Below are positions 21,934 to 28,791 of a stretch of DNA of 39,170 nucleotides, one piece after another. The stretch's first letter is position 1, and each line of letters begins with the position of its first letter. The stretch comes from a virus. The DNA lies in IMG/VR virus record IMGVR_UViG_3300047310_000200, positions 1 through 39,170 of that record; one strand, 5' to 3'. The notes below the pieces were generated by a model. That model worked only from the letters and a program-made list of their open reading frames with translations. It was not told where the DNA came from and did not search any database. Made by a program: the position numbers and the translations under genes.

Positions 21934-22389
21934 ATGATTCTATCCCCACCAAGAATAGCTGCGGTCCTATTGGCCTTGCTCATGGCAGGGCCAGTAGTTT
22001 TCTTGGGGCGATACATCAGCTCTCATTCATATGTCATCCCTAAGACTGAACCTTTAGAAACTGGTGATTATAATAAAGCTAAGAAAGCAGATAAGGAGAA
22101 TTTAAAGAAATCATTTGATGTGGTTAAGGATATGGTATGGGATGAAGCCACCACTACTCATGTAGTCAAAGCATTCCCAATCAAGCGTGAGCCTACCGTC
22201 GATAGTCCTAAGATTGAGGAGCGAGTGCGAGAGATACAAGAAATTCCTAAGAAATTAGTTGACCGGAATGAGGAACCACCGCACGATGTTTGTCAAAAGG
22301 ATGGTGGACATAAGGTCAAGCATGGACGATATGGATGGCGATGTGTGTATCCACACGAGCATCGTCATCATCACAGAAGGAGGCATTAA
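21934..22389 (+). CDS. Membrane-anchored protein with a His-rich tail
   Basis: A 151-residue protein. One hydrophobic helix near the N-terminus (RIAAVLLALLMAGPVVFLG) acts as signal anchor; then a charged helical domain and a C-terminal PHDVCQKDGGHKVKHGRYGW with an RCVYPHEHRHHHRRRH end. It should face the periplasm. GGAGATAGGG precedes the ATG. Role unknown; a spanin-like or envelope function is possible. Confidence 0.5.
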   Translation: MILSPPRIAAVLLALLMAGPVVFLGRYISSHSYVIPKTEPLETGDYNKAKKADKENLKKSFDVVKDMVWDEATTTHVVKAFPIKREPTVDSPKIEERVREIQEIPKKLVDRNEEPPHDVCQKDGGHKVKHGRYGWRCVYPHEHRHHHRRRH

Positions 22390-22394
22390 TCGGC

Positions 22395-22456
22395 TTGCAT
22401 TCTACGTAGCATTGTGCTATTATATGTTGATGGCTGTTTATGGGACAGCCTAAAGG
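22395..22456 (+). promoter_or_regulatory. Promoter plus TATGGG leader hairpin, cassette 3
   Basis: TTGCAT (22395-22400), 17 bp, TATTAT (22418-22423). The spacer holds CTACGTAG, a perfect 8-bp palindrome. GGCTGT-TTATGGG-ACAGCC (22432-22450) is followed by TAAAGGAG. Confidence 0.75.
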
Positions 22457-22464
22457 AGACGACA

Positions 22465-22986
22465 ATGACAATTCAACTGAGGTATGATAACGAGTTCCGA
22501 CGCTACGTGCTACGGGATTCGAAGCTTTGCACCGAAGATAACAGCTACGAGATGGTAATCGACCGTGGCTGGGATGGTGAACGGTGGTATCGCTATTCGT
22601 TCATCGCTTGGGTCGATGGCGAATGGTATCATGCTATTACCCACGCCGAGTACGCCGCTCGTGTCCAGGCAATCGAGGAAAACGAGGGCGATGAAGCTGG
22701 AAAGATTTGGATGCAGCACCAGAACCAAGTGTGGGTGCTACGCGACAATCATCCAGTGTTCGCGCTGCGTAAGCGGTGGGAAGCCATGATGGAATTGGAA
22801 CTGTTTGACATCCCGGTCAACCATGGTGAAGGTCCAAGCAAGCCGCTGAGTGCCGAGTGTGTGGACAAAATGGCCGCATACCGGGATGAGTGGCAGCGTC
22901 AGGAGACTGGTATGGAGGATATCGGGACTGGCATTATGACGCATCGCCTCGAGAAGGCCGAAATGGACGATAACCCAGGTGAGTAG
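22465..22986 (+). CDS. Unknown acidic protein
   Basis: A 173-residue protein starting MTIQLRYDNEFRRY, the ATG placed after cassette 3 and its AAAGGAG. It is rich in Trp and Tyr in the first half (DGERWYRYSFIAWVDGEWYH) and helical and acidic later. Not recognised. It ends in a GTGA overlap with the next gene. Confidence 0.55.
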   Translation: MTIQLRYDNEFRRYVLRDSKLCTEDNSYEMVIDRGWDGERWYRYSFIAWVDGEWYHAITHAEYAARVQAIEENEGDEAGKIWMQHQNQVWVLRDNHPVFALRKRWEAMMELELFDIPVNHGEGPSKPLSAECVDKMAAYRDEWQRQETGMEDIGTGIMTHRLEKAEMDDNPGE

Positions 22987-23332
22987 TCAAACACGATTCT
23001 TGCTACCTCTAGTCTGGGCAATGCTGGCAACAATCCCAGCATATGCGGAGGAACGTATTCGCCCAATATGCAAGGAAGAGAACAACACGCGACAATGTTG
23101 GGTCCCGCACGAAACTACTCCACAGCGTCTAACTCCAGTTCAGCCGCCAGTGGTGCAGCAGCCTTTGCAGACTTATGCGGATGTTCCACCTATGCCTCGG
23201 CCAGAGTATCATGGCCCATACCCCAATCCCCCGGGATATTATGGCCCGCCTCCCAGCTATTTTCAGCCGGGGAATATTCCTGGACCACTTGTCATATTCA
23301 GGTTTGGGCCATTTAGGTTTGTGATTCCATGA
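22979..23332 (+). CDS. Secreted proline-rich protein
   Basis: A 117-residue protein starting at GTG. Residues 1-23 (MSSQTRFLLPLVWAMLATIP then AYA) form a signal peptide with an AYA cleavage site. The mature part is short, with two Cys, then a long Pro/Tyr/Gln-rich stretch ending in a FRFGPFRFVIP strand. It should reach the periplasm or envelope. Role unknown; an exclusion or lysis part is possible. Confidence 0.55.
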   Translation: MSSQTRFLLPLVWAMLATIPAYAEERIRPICKEENNTRQCWVPHETTPQRLTPVQPPVVQQPLQTYADVPPMPRPEYHGPYPNPPGYYGPPPSYFQPGNIPGPLVIFRFGPFRFVIP

Positions 23333-23385
23333 GTTGCAACCAGGGAGATAGTCATGTGATATAAATCATAGTCTATTGGTTCCCA

Positions 23386-23420
23386 GGGAGTTTCGCTGAA
23401 AGGCGGGACTCCTTTTATTT
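23386..23420 (+). terminator. Intrinsic terminator, rightward
   Basis: GGAGT (23387-23391) pairs with ACTCC (23408-23412), with CGC/GCG and two G-T pairs inside, followed by TTTTATTT. It closes the 22465-23332 operon 17 bases before the next promoter. Confidence 0.7.
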
Positions 23421-23436
23421 CAAATAACTAATCTGC

Positions 23437-23496
23437 TTGCATTCTACGTAGCATTGTGGTACATTTAATTACCCGCTTATGGGAGCGGTTAAAGGA
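23437..23496 (+). promoter_or_regulatory. Promoter plus TATGGG leader hairpin, cassette 4
   Basis: TTGCAT (23437-23442), 17 bp with CTACGTAG, TACATT (23460-23465). CCGCT-TATGGG-AGCGG (23473-23488), then TTAAAGGAG. Confidence 0.75.
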
Positions 23497-23503
23497 GCTG
23501 ACT

Positions 23504-23704
23504 ATGAGAATCGTGGTAGCAGAAGTGAAATGCCCTACATGCGGGGCAGAAGAAATGCACCCTGACGGAAAACATGTCCTCATCCGTGGATTTAAGGTGG
23601 AGACCAATGGGCACTGGTGGTCGCAGTGCTTGGTCTGCGCTGGATTCTACGATAAGAACTTGGTTCCGGTTGCCACTGGCGATAAGCAGAAAGGATGGTT
23701 CTAA
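23504..23704 (+). CDS. Small zinc-binding protein
   Basis: A 66-residue protein starting MRIVVAEVKCPTCGAEEMHP, with CPTC early and CLVC later, so a zinc ribbon. The start is set by cassette 4 and AAAGGAG; the frame from 23456 would begin inside the promoter. Role unknown. Confidence 0.55.
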   Translation: MRIVVAEVKCPTCGAEEMHPDGKHVLIRGFKVETNGHWWSQCLVCAGFYDKNLVPVATGDKQKGWF

Positions 23705-23770
23705 ATGAAACCCCACATTTTCTACTTGGGTGCACTGGACATTTTGTTCATGGTTATTATAGGAGGGTGA
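23705..23770 (+). CDS. Tiny hydrophobic peptide
   Basis: A 21-residue frame (MKPHIFYLGALDILFMVIIG G) follows the previous stop without a gap and ends at the AGGAGGGTGA ribosome site of imm. It reads as one membrane helix. It may be a real micropeptide or simply a link that keeps ribosomes moving into imm. Confidence 0.35.
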   Translation: MKPHIFYLGALDILFMVIIGG

Positions 23771-23771
23771 T

Positions 23772-23999
23772 GTGGATTCAGTTATCGGTGTACTCTTACT
23801 GCTTTCATTCTTATTTTGTATCTATTTCATGCCAAGTATCATGGCGTGTGGTAGACGACATCCTAACGTCACAGCCATTATTGTGATTAATCTTTTCTTA
23901 GGTTGGACATTCTTAGGATGGGTTATCGCTTTGGCATGGGCTGCGACCGCCACGCATCAGCAAGTGGTGGTGATTCATAAGACAGAGGGACAGAAATGA
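23772..23999 (+). CDS. imm: Superinfection immunity (Imm) protein
   Basis: A 75-residue inner-membrane protein of the T4 Imm family: helix 1 VIGVLLLLSFLFCIYFMPSI, then CGRRHPNVTAIIVINLFLGW and TFLGWVIALAWA. The R-R-H-P-N, NLFLGWT and LGWVIALAWA blocks are the family signature. Imm blocks DNA entry of later phages. GTG start with AGGAGGGTGAT just upstream. It lies among secreted and membrane peptides, which fits an exclusion cluster. Confidence 0.8.
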   Translation: MDSVIGVLLLLSFLFCIYFMPSIMACGRRHPNVTAIIVINLFLGWTFLGWVIALAWAATATHQQVVVIHKTEGQK

Positions 24000-24127
24000 A
24001 ACTAATAATCATGACAGTTGTGCTGATGGCTGGGGTAGTTGTAGTCACGGCGCAGACTCAAACTTGTACGACGAACTGTACTGATTTTCCTAAGGGATAT
24101 CACCAGTGTGTGACGAGATGTCGATAA
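23996..24127 (+). CDS. Small secreted cysteine-rich peptide
   Basis: A 43-residue frame starting in the ATGA of the imm stop. MKLIIMTVVLMAGVVVVTAQ is a signal peptide; the mature part TQTCTTNCTD... has four Cys (CTTNC and CVTRC), likely two disulfides in the periplasm. Coupling to imm suggests a partner in exclusion. Not recognised by family. Confidence 0.5.
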   Translation: MKLIIMTVVLMAGVVVVTAQTQTCTTNCTDFPKGYHQCVTRCR

Positions 24128-24327
24128 AAGATTACCCTGACACTACTTGGGCCACAGATGTATGTAAGATAGGACATGGTCATACCTGTTGTCGATTTCT
24201 TACAATGCATCCTGATGGGTGGTCATGTGAAAAACATTCACCTTTGGCTGATTTACTGACCCAACGAGCTTTAGCCGGAGAAATGAATGCTCGCGGTGAT
24301 AACTGTCCAGGAAAGGATAGTCGGTAA
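24118..24327 (+). CDS. Conserved small phage protein with Cys motif
   Basis: A 69-residue protein starting MSIKDYPDTTWATDVCKIGH, with GHTCCRFL, CEKHSPL and a NARGDNCPG end. This CKIG...CCR...ARGDNC pattern is found in several proteobacterial phages, unknown role, probably metal-binding. A GTG start at 24106 is possible. It overlaps the previous gene by 10 bases. Confidence 0.6.
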   Translation: MSIKDYPDTTWATDVCKIGHGHTCCRFLTMHPDGWSCEKHSPLADLLTQRALAGEMNARGDNCPGKDSR

Positions 24328-24334
24328 TCCTTAG

Positions 24335-24397
24335 TTGCGTTCTCCGTAGCATTGTGGTATGCTAGTTAATGGCCGCTTATGGGAGCGGCCTGAAAGG
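24335..24397 (+). promoter_or_regulatory. Promoter plus TATGGG leader hairpin, cassette 5
   Basis: TTGCGT (24335-24340), 17 bp with CTCCGTAG, TATGCT (24358-24363). GGCCGCT-TATGGG-AGCGGCC (24371-24390), the strongest stem of the five, then TGAAAGG. Confidence 0.75.
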
Positions 24398-24406
24398 TAA
24401 ACCACA

Positions 24407-24595
24407 ATGAGCATGAAACAGGCCAGGAAGGAGTTAATGTTGATCCAATTAGAACTGGGTCACCTCATCACTCCTTATTTTTCCATGTTGTTAAACAACG
24501 AATGGGAAGAGGTAGTGGCTAAAGACCCGTCAGGCGTACAAGCCTTGAATTGGGCTAAGGACCTACGGGAACGTTTAACACCGATGGCATCATAA
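24407..24595 (+). CDS. Small helical protein
   Basis: A 62-residue helical protein (MSMKQARKELMLIQLELGHL and on), not recognised. It heads the last small-gene operon after cassette 5 and is followed by very small frames down to 25545. Confidence 0.5.
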   Translation: MSMKQARKELMLIQLELGHLITPYFSMLLNNEWEEVVAKDPSGVQALNWAKDLRERLTPMAS

Positions 24596-24605
24596 GGGGG
24601 ACAGG

Positions 24606-24776
24606 ATGTCAAAGTGGTTTGAAAAGTTAACAAGTGAGCAGGTGAAAGCCCTACTGAATCAAGGCTATTTAGTGAAAGAAGCTGGCCTGTACGAACCAGA
24701 TCATGCAGGAAACACCAAATTCATTCTCTGGATGGGCCGTGGTCTGTACAGACTAACCCCGCCAATGGAAGGATAG
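24606..24776 (+). CDS. Unknown small protein
   Basis: A 56-residue protein (MSKWFEKLTSEQVKALLNQG, then KFILWMGRGLYRLTPP). GGGGGACAGG precedes the ATG. Not recognised; the size, spacing and codon pattern match its neighbours. Confidence 0.5.
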   Translation: MSKWFEKLTSEQVKALLNQGYLVKEAGLYEPDHAGNTKFILWMGRGLYRLTPPMEG

Positions 24777-24780
24777 ACCA

Positions 24781-24933
24781 ATGTACCTCGTAGAGCTAAC
24801 CAAAGAGCCTGTTATCAATGTCTTCCGTGAAGGGTTTTTCCCACGTTACATCCGGTACAAGCTGGATGCGGAGAGACTAGTCAAGGAAGTTCAAGCCAAG
24901 GGTGGCGATGCAAAGATAACCAAGGCGAAATAA
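24781..24933 (+). CDS. Unknown small basic protein
   Basis: A 50-residue protein (MYLVELTKEPVINVFREGFF, then a basic C-terminal helix). GGAAGGATAGACC precedes the ATG. Ends in a TAATG junction with the next gene. Not recognised. Confidence 0.5.
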   Translation: MYLVELTKEPVINVFREGFFPRYIRYKLDAERLVKEVQAKGGDAKITKAK

Positions 24934-25145
24934 TGAGCGAGAAAATACGAGCTCATTTCCGGCACATATTGATGCCGTGTTGCGGACATCTTCTATGTTG
25001 GGTGAACACACGGATACCGAATTATTGCCCGGAGTGTGGGAAGTTCGTATACGCCGATATCAAACAGGTGAAACCCGAGTGCATTTTGGTATCTGATCCT
25101 AATGCTTGGGTCACCTACAATGCTAGGGTCACCTACAGCGATTAA
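24933..25145 (+). CDS. Zinc-ribbon phage protein
   Basis: A 70-residue protein: FRHILMPCCGHLLCWVNTRI, then PNYCPECGKF. C-C, C and CPEC groups make a zinc ribbon; the MPCCGHLLCWVN..PN.CPECG series is a common small phage family. The last codons carry a short imperfect duplication (WVTYNA then RVTYSD). Role unknown. Confidence 0.65.
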   Translation: MSEKIRAHFRHILMPCCGHLLCWVNTRIPNYCPECGKFVYADIKQVKPECILVSDPNAWVTYNARVTYSD

Positions 25146-25161
25146 CCGGGAGGAGGACAAA

Positions 25162-25305
25162 ATGGTGGAACAGAAACCTCATAGGTATGCGTTCAAGTCA
25201 CGTCATGATTACAAAGAAGGAATCAGTGCTTGGGTAAGACGCTGGAAACAGTGGCGAGCTGAGCGAAAAAGAGCCAAGCGAAAGAAGTTAAGAGGAAGAC
25301 GATGA
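25162..25305 (+). CDS. Small highly basic protein
   Basis: A 47-residue protein starting MVEQKPHRYAFKSRHDYKEG and ending in an Arg/Lys run (KRAKRKKLRGRR). GGGAGGAGGACAAA precedes the ATG. Its charge suggests DNA or RNA binding. Not recognised. Confidence 0.5.
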   Translation: MVEQKPHRYAFKSRHDYKEGISAWVRRWKQWRAERKRAKRKKLRGRR

Positions 25306-25370
25306 GTAAGATAACGGCGATCATTGATCTCAAAGAACAGATAGATGGAGAGGGAAATGGTATTATATAG
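25302..25370 (+). CDS. Tiny frame coupled by ATGA
   Basis: A 22-residue frame (MSKITAIIDLKEQIDGEGNG II) begins in the ATGA ending the basic gene and overlaps the next start by 14 bases. Possibly a real micropeptide; possibly only a coupling frame. Confidence 0.3.
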   Translation: MSKITAIIDLKEQIDGEGNGII

Positions 25371-25545
25371 ATGGTCACAAAATTCCAAGTCTGAACCCAA
25401 AGCTAAAAAGAACATGATGATGCGACGTGCAACTACGAAAGCGACTGCGAAATATGGGACCGGGGGTGTCAAGAAAACAGTCGGGGCACCGAAGAAAATC
25501 ACGTTGCCCAAGCTCAAATTCATGGAGGATGATGACATAAAGTGA
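25357..25545 (+). CDS. Small basic protein with acidic end
   Basis: A 62-residue protein starting MVLYRWSQNSKSEPKAKKNM, Lys/Arg/Thr-rich, ending MEDDDIK. GGAGAGGGAA stands before this ATG; a start at 25345 is possible. Not recognised. Confidence 0.45.
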   Translation: MVLYRWSQNSKSEPKAKKNMMMRRATTKATAKYGTGGVKKTVGAPKKITLPKLKFMEDDDIK

Positions 25546-25570
25546 CCTGTGCATAGAATATGGGATTAGC

Positions 25571-25599
25571 TTGCAGTTACATATTCATAAGCGTATACT
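25571..25599 (+). promoter_or_regulatory. Sigma-70 promoter, rightward
   Basis: TTGCAG (25571-25576), 17 bp, TATACT (25594-25599), 18 bases before the 25618 ATG. It has no TATGGG leader hairpin. Confidence 0.6.
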
Positions 25600-25617
25600 T
25601 ATGGAAGCAGGCACACC

Positions 25618-25872
25618 ATGCAAGGCGAAGTTTACGACATTCGTTCCAAACGAAGGAGAATTACATTGGCTGAATATATTGGAATGTTGGACACGTTACA
25701 GAAATATTTCGTGGAGGCCCGTCGCTTGCGCGGGGATAGTATTTACCGGAAATCAGAGACTTTATTACACGAAATACGATGGAACGCACGGTTTAGTGCA
25801 AAGTTTCGTGAGAATTCACATGATACATTAAAGACTATCTTAGATGAAGTGTACGAGGATATTGTGGAATAA
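25618..25872 (+). CDS. Unknown small basic protein
   Basis: An 84-residue helical, basic protein (MQGEVYDIRSKRRRITLAEY, then SETLLHEIRWNARFSAKF). It is a single gene between two promoters. Not recognised. Confidence 0.5.
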   Translation: MQGEVYDIRSKRRRITLAEYIGMLDTLQKYFVEARRLRGDSIYRKSETLLHEIRWNARFSAKFRENSHDTLKTILDEVYEDIVE

Positions 25873-25882
25873 AAATGATTTG

Positions 25883-25985
25883 TTGCAAGAATATGGCGTT
25901 TTGGTGTACAATATATGTTCTTCCACGGTCTTGAAAAGCTATGCTGACATAAAAATCCGCTCCCCTGTTGCGAGAGGAGCGGATT
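25883..25985 (+). promoter_or_regulatory. Promoter and hairpin leader of the primase gene
   Basis: TTGCAA (25883-25888), 18 bp, TACAAT (25907-25912); the -10 overlaps a TGTACA. The leader has AATCCGCTCC (25954-25963) pairing with GGAGCGGATT (25976-25985). On the minus strand this hairpin is followed by TTTTT, so it might also stop antisense transcripts. Confidence 0.5.
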
Positions 25986-26014
25986 AAGGCAACGTCACCA
26001 CAGGTAGGAGTGCA

Positions 26015-26596
26015 ATGACGATAACCGACCTTAACACATACCGCGCTGAAAAGCAAGCCGACACGGCACAAAAATTCCTCACAATGTATCGGGGGAATGA
26101 ACGGGGTCATGGATGGGCTGATCCCAAGGGTGCTGTATTTGATACTCTGAAACGAAAATGGATATTCAAGCCTGGATGCTTAGGATGGAAATGGGGACCA
26201 ACCACGGTTGAAGATTGGGAAGCCCACTTTGCCGGGAATACGATGTTGGGCATTGGCCCACTCTTGGACGATGGGACATGTTACTGGGGATGTATAGACG
26301 TTGATAAAGTCGGCGATTTTACTCATTATGATTTTGATGTCGCAGAAATAACTCAAAAAGCCAAGCAAATTTGTTCTGCTTTTGTTCCCATAAAGAGCAA
26401 GAGTGGAGGATTACATCTATTTCTTCACTTCAAGGTGCCCACTAATGCGGGCAAAGTGATGGACGGATTGAAGATGTTTGCTGCCCGCATTGGGATTGCG
26501 GGGAGCGAAGTATTTCCTAAACAGCGGAAATTATTAGTTGAAGAGGGGGACGCACCATCATGGATATTCATGCCATGTTTCGGCAGCAAACGATGA
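26015..26596 (+). CDS. AEP-type primase-polymerase, N-terminal part
   Basis: A 193-residue frame with the archaeo-eukaryotic primase catalytic core: WGCIDVDKVGDF (D95, D97) and KSKSGGLHLFLHF (SGGLH 130-134), in the order of phage TOTE-like AEP primases. It would make RNA/DNA primers. GTAGGAGTGCA precedes the ATG. The frame stops at 26594 just after PSWIFMPCFG, where related proteins carry on; the continuation DDRENYMASDDDG lies in the +1 frame of the next entry. Confidence 0.75.
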   Translation: MTITDLNTYRAEKQADTAQKFLTMYRGNERGHGWADPKGAVFDTLKRKWIFKPGCLGWKWGPTTVEDWEAHFAGNTMLGIGPLLDDGTCYWGCIDVDKVGDFTHYDFDVAEITQKAKQICSAFVPIKSKSGGLHLFLHFKVPTNAGKVMDGLKMFAARIGIAGSEVFPKQRKLLVEEGDAPSWIFMPCFGSKR

Positions 26597-27767
26597 CCGG
26601 GAGAATTATATGGCTTCCGACGACGATGGCGATAATGAACATCGTGAATTCCCAATGGGACACAGCAGCCTCAACGACCAAGGAGGCGAATATTTACTTG
26701 AAGAACATCTTGCTATATTCGGCGAAACGACTACGACTGAAAATGTATTTGATAAACCTGATAAGGCATTTCAGCGTTCCCGATCCACGTATAAGAATAC
26801 CGGGAAGTGGATAGCGGAAACTGCGACGATCGAAGAGACGTTTAAAGATGGACCAATATGCCTTGATACGATTGCTAAGATCAATGCTACTTCAAATCAA
26901 CATAATTTCTTGGTCGATTGTGCAACGTTTTTCAAGAAGAAATACCCAGATAATTGGGATGAACCGATGCAATGGGTGAATGTTAATGTCTTACGACCAC
27001 CCGGAAGTCCAGACAAATTGAAGGAAATTATTCGTACTGTCAAGGATAAACAGTATTTCCCGCGATGTCATGAAGAACCAATGGCGTCGTTTTGTCATTC
27101 AAAAGCTTGCCGATTACAGAAATATGGTGTCGGTGGTACTGATACTGAAACTGGTAAAGATTTAGCTATGACGATCGTTAATACTGTTCCTACAACGTAT
27201 TTCGTAGGCAATGGTGGTGATGGTGATGATGGCAGTAGAATACGGTTGACTGCTGATGAACTATTAAATTTGAATAAATATCAGGTGAAATGTTTGGAAC
27301 ATGCACGCACTGGGTTTCCGGTTAATGTCACGGCTAAAGAATGGAAGAATCAAGTAATCGGCCTTATAAATGATTCAGTAATGATTGAACCGTCTGTACT
27401 GTATCGTAGAAATGTTAAGGAATTAGAGGCTTTAGAAAGATATTTTTCGGCTAATATTCCTGTTTGGGTTCACACTCGTGGTGAAGAATTTTTAAACGGA
27501 AAGTCAGGTGATAATGTTCGCATTCGTGTAAAAGAAGAAAAGATTTATTTTAAATGGGATAAATTAGTCTATTGGTTAGAAAAAGCATTTGGTATGCGTC
27601 AGCCTGGATTGGATAGTATGCGTGCGTATATTGATACTGAAGCGACATATTATTCAAGGGACCAGAAACGTGATTGGTTTCGGTGTAGTCATTCGTTGAG
27701 GTTTGAGGTCTTTGATGAGAATGTAATTTATCATTGGTTACATCCTGGTGAGCCTGAAGAAACTTGA
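26538..27767 (+). CDS. AEP-type primase, C-terminal part after a +1 frameshift
   Basis: A 409-residue frame. From about residue 17 (ANDDRENYMASDDDG) it continues the primase: a helical PriCT-like region, a zinc-finger-like PRCHEEPMASFCHSKACRLQ (C177, C186, C191) and a C-terminal TADELLNLNKYQ region. It has no start with a ribosome site (only TTG at 26538), so it is likely expressed by a +1 shift near 26576-26596, or the gene is broken there. The joined protein would be about 580 residues. Confidence 0.65.
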   Translation: MKRGTHHHGYSCHVSAANDDRENYMASDDDGDNEHREFPMGHSSLNDQGGEYLLEEHLAIFGETTTTENVFDKPDKAFQRSRSTYKNTGKWIAETATIEETFKDGPICLDTIAKINATSNQHNFLVDCATFFKKKYPDNWDEPMQWVNVNVLRPPGSPDKLKEIIRTVKDKQYFPRCHEEPMASFCHSKACRLQKYGVGGTDTETGKDLAMTIVNTVPTTYFVGNGGDGDDGSRIRLTADELLNLNKYQVKCLEHARTGFPVNVTAKEWKNQVIGLINDSVMIEPSVLYRRNVKELEALERYFSANIPVWVHTRGEEFLNGKSGDNVRIRVKEEKIYFKWDKLVYWLEKAFGMRQPGLDSMRAYIDTEATYYSRDQKRDWFRCSHSLRFEVFDENVIYHWLHPGEPEET

Positions 27768-27775
27768 GGCAATAC

Positions 27776-28294
27776 ATGAGTAATGATGGTTGGGGATTGC
27801 TGAAAGTAAGGCCACAGAACCAGATGAAATATCTGGAATATATGGTCGAATATCATCCGGGGTATGAGTTTTATTTTCCGAGGTATGGCCGGGTGACTCG
27901 GCCAGCGGGTCATCGGCGGACGAAAATTGTGCCGACCCCAGTGTATCCGGGATACGTGTTTGTCCAACTTGGCTCGGAACTTCGATCGTTATTGTCGAGC
28001 CCCATTCGTGTTTATTTCGTCCGGTTTACCGGGAGGTATGGCAAGGTTGGTCGTATATCGGTCGTTCAAGAGGAGGTGATAAATGAACTAAAGGCGAGGG
28101 AGCGGCGCGGCGAGTTGGTAGAGGAAGTGGTGGTCGAAAATCCGTATTTACCGGGACGTAAAGTTCGTGTAATAACTCCAGTCGCGAGCATAAATGGGGT
28201 GTTGGTGATGTGTACACACGGCAAAACACGAGGGGTTGTGGATACTGGTTTGGGGACCTGGGATGTCCCAATTCATCAGGTGGAGCTCGTATAA
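27776..28294 (+). CDS. NusG-like transcription factor
   Basis: A 172-residue NusG/RfaH-type protein. The NGN domain has GWGLLKVRPQNQMKYLEYMV, EFYFPRYGRVTRPAGHRR and VYPGYVFVQLG; the KOW domain is NPYLPGRKVRVITPVASING with VPIHQVELV at the end. Such proteins bind RNA polymerase and promote elongation or antitermination. ATG at 27776 follows the primase stop by eight bases. Being encoded beside the TGTACA array, it might act on phage transcripts read through that region. Confidence 0.8.
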   Translation: MSNDGWGLLKVRPQNQMKYLEYMVEYHPGYEFYFPRYGRVTRPAGHRRTKIVPTPVYPGYVFVQLGSELRSLLSSPIRVYFVRFTGRYGKVGRISVVQEEVINELKARERRGELVEEVVVENPYLPGRKVRVITPVASINGVLVMCTHGKTRGVVDTGLGTWDVPIHQVELV

Positions 28295-28350
28295 TGGTTC
28301 AGATAGTGGCTAAAATGTGGCGGGAATGGGGTGGAAATTGTGGCAAGTGG

Positions 28351-28578
28351 TGTACACCGGGATGTGTACATTGTGTGTACATCGATGTACATTTGTCGTT
28401 GATTCTGTACACATTGTACACTTTGTACACGGACCTGGGTCGTTGGATTGTCTGTTATAAGAAGCATCTAGTGTACAGAAAAGTACATCGTAAACCGGAC
28501 AATGTGTACGTTTTGCGATCCAATTCAACCCCCTATACGCGGGCGCATGGAAAATGTACACAATGTACACGATGTTCA
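28351..28578. repeat. TGTACA repeat array in a convergent intergenic region
   Basis: The 28295-28791 gap holds no credible gene. Ten exact TGTACA sites begin at 28351, 28365, 28376, 28386, 28406, 28415, 28424, 28472, 28555 and 28564; near-copies are at 28482 (AGTACA), 28505 (TGTACG) and 28573 (TGTTCA). Two triplets (28406-28424 and 28555-28573) are spaced exactly 9 bp as TGTACACNN units. Looks like an iteron or operator array. Confidence 0.85.
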
Positions 28579-28743
28579 CACAATTTTTCTCTCACACGTC
28601 GGCGCGCATGTGCACATCATGCCTACGCCTCCTACCATATCATTTATGCACCAAATTCCAGAAATCTTCAAACGACGAAAAACCTCCACTCCCGGTCGTC
28701 GTTACGTTTCCTGTCTTTACGTTCATTTCCAGACCCCAAACCC

Positions 28744-28773
28744 GAAAAAATTGGGGACCAAACCGATCCCCAA
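28744..28773 (-). terminator. Intrinsic terminator, leftward
   Basis: On the minus strand TTGGGGA-TCGGTTTGG-TCCCCAA (28751-28773) is followed by TTTTTT (28745-28750). It ends the 28792-29241 gene 18 bases after its stop. Confidence 0.85.
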
Positions 28774-28791
28774 TATCCCAACCACCCGGTC

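Noticed and set aside
25954-25985. Rightward terminator after the 25618-25872 gene
   Set aside because: The T run follows the hairpin only on the minus strand, and the primase promoter lies upstream, so it is listed as a leader hairpin.
28406-28578. CRISPR-like array
   Set aside because: Units are 6-9 bp with no spacers of constant length and no cas genes; the array is an iteron or operator type.
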